A stretch of 15,110 nucleotides of DNA. Source: CAYNST01 sp964641175. GTDB taxonomy: Bacteria; Pseudomonadota; Gammaproteobacteria; Pseudomonadales; Cellvibrionaceae. The notes under the pieces are model-generated. The model ran no database searches and had not been told where the DNA came from. It was given only the letters and a program-made list of their open reading frames with translations. This document shows positions 13,529 through 15,110 of the stretch, piece after piece. Position 1 is the stretch's first letter; each line of letters begins with the position of its first letter. Where the stretch lies: the NCBI GenBank assembly GCA_964641175.1, contig CAZXLJ010000079.1:1-15110 (forward strand). Direction: 5' to 3'. The translations under genes were made by a program, and so were the position numbers.

Positions 13529-15110
13529 ATGCCACTGGTTATTAACACAAATATTTCTTCACTCAATGCACAGCGTCAGCTTGTGGCATCCGGAAATGAC
13601 CTTTCCCAGGCGATGGAGCGACTCTCGTCCGGTCTGCGGATCAATTCCGCTGCGGATGATGCGGCGGGGCTTGCGATCTCTAACCGGATGACTTCGCAGA
13701 TCCGCGGCCTTGACCAGGCGGTGAGGAACGGCAATGACGGTGTCTCCATGATCCAGACTGCTGAAGGTGCGCTGGATGAAACCACCAACATTCTGCAGCG
13801 CATCCGCGAACTGGCAATCCAGTCCGCCAACGGAATTTATTCCGATAGCGACAGGGCCACGCTGGATGCTGAAGTTCAGCAGCTCAAGCAGGAACTCGAC
13901 CGCATCGCCACGTCCACAACCTTTAACGGGCAGAAGCTGCTCGACGGCAGTCTGGGCGAAGTAAAACTGCAGGTGGGTGCCCATGCCGGGCAGACCATCA
14001 CCATGAATATTCCGGCGATGGATGTTAAAACCCTGGGCGGTACTGCCAGTGGGGATATCGTTGGTATGCGAATGTCTGTCGACCCTGACAACATTACCTT
14101 GATCGATGGTCAGGACCCCGATACTTCATTGTTTATTAACGAGCAAAACGTGGGTAACCTGGTCGGCGTTACCAACATGAAGGAACTGTTGGAAAAATTC
14201 GAACAACACGTATCCGGTGTAGAAACACGTGCGTTTACTGAGGTTCTTGCGACAGGGGCCGGCACGGGTATCCTACGGGGCGACGCAGTCCTGGAATTAA
14301 CATTGTTTCAGCCAGACGGTTCTCAGAATAGTTATCAGATCGGCGATACCGGCAGCATGCAGGAACTGGCCGAGCGCATCACCGATGTAACCGGCGGATT
14401 AGTTAAAGGAGAGCTGGACGATAATGGCCAGTTGATCATGTCCAACCCGGAGGGCGCGGCAATTGGGGTGCGGTATGCCGGCGGCGCTTCAGCCGATAGT
14501 ACCGGAATTGCAGCATCGCCGGGTGCTGTGCCCATAACTATCGCCGACGCTTACCAAGCGACATTGAGCTTTACCTCCAAGGACGATAAAGGAATCACCA
14601 TTAAATATGGAGCCACAGTAGCTGGCAACGCGGCGGAGCTGGGAGTCAATGCCCGCGCTGAAGCGGGCGATATTTCTGGTCTCGACGTTAGCGACCACGG
14701 CGTGATTCCGGAAGGGACGCTGCTGATAAATGGTGTATCGCTGGCGACGGTTCCAGACGGTGCCAGCGCAACCGGGCAGGCCGAGGCTCTGCGGGACGCA
14801 ATCAACGCCAAATCGGCCGAACATGGTGTTGTGGCGGAGCTGGTCGGAGACAGTCTCAAGCTGAATTCCGTCAGCGGCACGGAAATTTCTATCGAGCATG
14901 GAAAGGGCGCGCCCACCAATATGCTGGCCCTGACAGGCCTGCTGGAAACCAACAGCGCCAGCAGTGTCGGTAATGCCATAGCTGATGTGTCGGTAAGTAC
15001 GGCCGAAGGCGCAACCGCCGCGTTGAAGATTGTGGATATCGCGCTGGAAACCATCAACGATACCCGCGCACAAATGGGAGCAGTGGCCAACCGGCTGGAA
15101 TTTACCATGA
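13529..15110 (+). CDS. fliC: Flagellin FliC (3' end beyond the window)
   Basis: FliC is the filament subunit, exported through the hollow flagellum. The open frame continues to the window edge (527 codons). Residues 1-165 are the conserved D0/D1 N-terminus: INTNISSLNAQRQL, LSQAMERLSSGLRINSAADD, AGLAISNRMTSQIRGLDQA. The C-terminal D1 resumes at about residue 488 and reaches NRLEFTM at the edge, so roughly 55-60 terminal residues (rest of D1 and D0) should lie outside. The variable centre (166-487) contains flagellin-IN-type repeats, notably TLLINGVSLATV at 397-408 followed by ALRDAINAKSAEHGVVAEL. GGAG at 13518-13521 supports the start. Total length would be about 585 residues, longer than minimal flagellins. 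Confidence 0.95.
   Translation, partial: MPLVINTNISSLNAQRQLVASGNDLSQAMERLSSGLRINSAADDAAGLAISNRMTSQIRGLDQAVRNGNDGVSMIQTAEGALDETTNILQRIRELAIQSANGIYSDSDRATLDAEVQQLKQELDRIATSTTFNGQKLLDGSLGEVKLQVGAHAGQTITMNIPAMDVKTLGGTASGDIVGMRMSVDPDNITLIDGQDPDTSLFINEQNVGNLVGVTNMKELLEKFEQHVSGVETRAFTEVLATGAGTGILRGDAVLELTLFQPDGSQNSYQIGDTGSMQELAERITDVTGGLVKGELDDNGQLIMSNPEGAAIGVRYAGGASADSTGIAASPGAVPITIADAYQATLSFTSKDDKGITIKYGATVAGNAAELGVNARAEAGDISGLDVSDHGVIPEGTLLINGVSLATVPDGASATGQAEALRDAINAKSAEHGVVAELVGDSLKLNSVSGTEISIEHGKGAPTNMLALTGLLETNSASSVGNAIADVSVSTAEGATAALKIVDIALETINDTRAQMGAVANRLEFTM

Noticed and set aside
13516..13545. Nine-codon ORF (METGYATGY) overlapping the fliC start
   Set aside because: Its ATGGAG contains the fliC ribosome-binding site; no ribosome site of its own is visible and such short overlaps occur by chance.
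13389..13691. 100-codon + strand frame (MYVKTLPPAP...) starting in the fliC leader
   Set aside because: It overlaps fliC out of frame for more than 160 bases; the overlapping part is simply the shifted flagellin sequence and no family is recognised.

Overview
The window is a nearly gap-free block of flagellar axial-structure genes, all on the + strand, in the order flgB-flgC-flgD-flgE, flgF-flgG-flgH-flgI-flgJ-flgK-flgL, then the start of a flagellin gene (fliC) that runs off the right edge. Gene order, the presence of P- and L-ring genes (Gram-negative envelope), a dual-domain FlgJ, moderately GC-rich DNA and strong -24/-12 (sigma-54) promoters all point to a Gammaproteobacterium with a Pseudomonas/Vibrio/Marinobacter-like polar flagellar hierarchy. 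The genus cannot be fixed from the sequence.

Layout. Bases 1-356 are non-coding. They hold a roughly 95-base imperfect palindrome, a palindromic candidate enhancer and a consensus sigma-54 promoter that starts the flgBCDE operon (proximal rod FlgB/FlgC, hook cap FlgD, hook FlgE). A 250-base gap after flgE contains a terminator-like hairpin and a second consensus sigma-54 promoter, which opens flgFGHIJKL (rod FlgF/FlgG, L-ring FlgH, P-ring FlgI, rod cap/muramidase FlgJ, hook-filament junction FlgK/FlgL). A 360-base gap after flgL contains a GC-rich palindrome, a probable terminator and a third sigma-54-type promoter with a leader of about 150 nt before fliC.

The genes act together in assembly: FlgB/C/F/G build the rod, FlgJ caps it and opens the peptidoglycan, FlgI/FlgH form the bushings, FlgD caps the growing hook of FlgE, FlgK/FlgL adapt hook to filament, and FliC forms the filament. 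The three separate sigma-54 promoters fit RpoN-dependent, enhancer-binding-protein-controlled stages of this programme.

I do not see an undescribed system. The distinctive points are: (i) FlgE is nearly doubled in length by an insertion of about 370 residues containing flagellin-IN-like modules, and a clearly related module sits in the 919-residue FlgK, with shorter relatives in FliC; (ii) a perfectly phased 17-bp tandem repeat lies between flgK and flgL; (iii) a long hairpin-forming element lies upstream of flgB; (iv) paired inverted repeats of the form CGGC-N8-GCCG lie upstream of both flgB and fliC; (v) the fliC leader has mutually exclusive pairing options.
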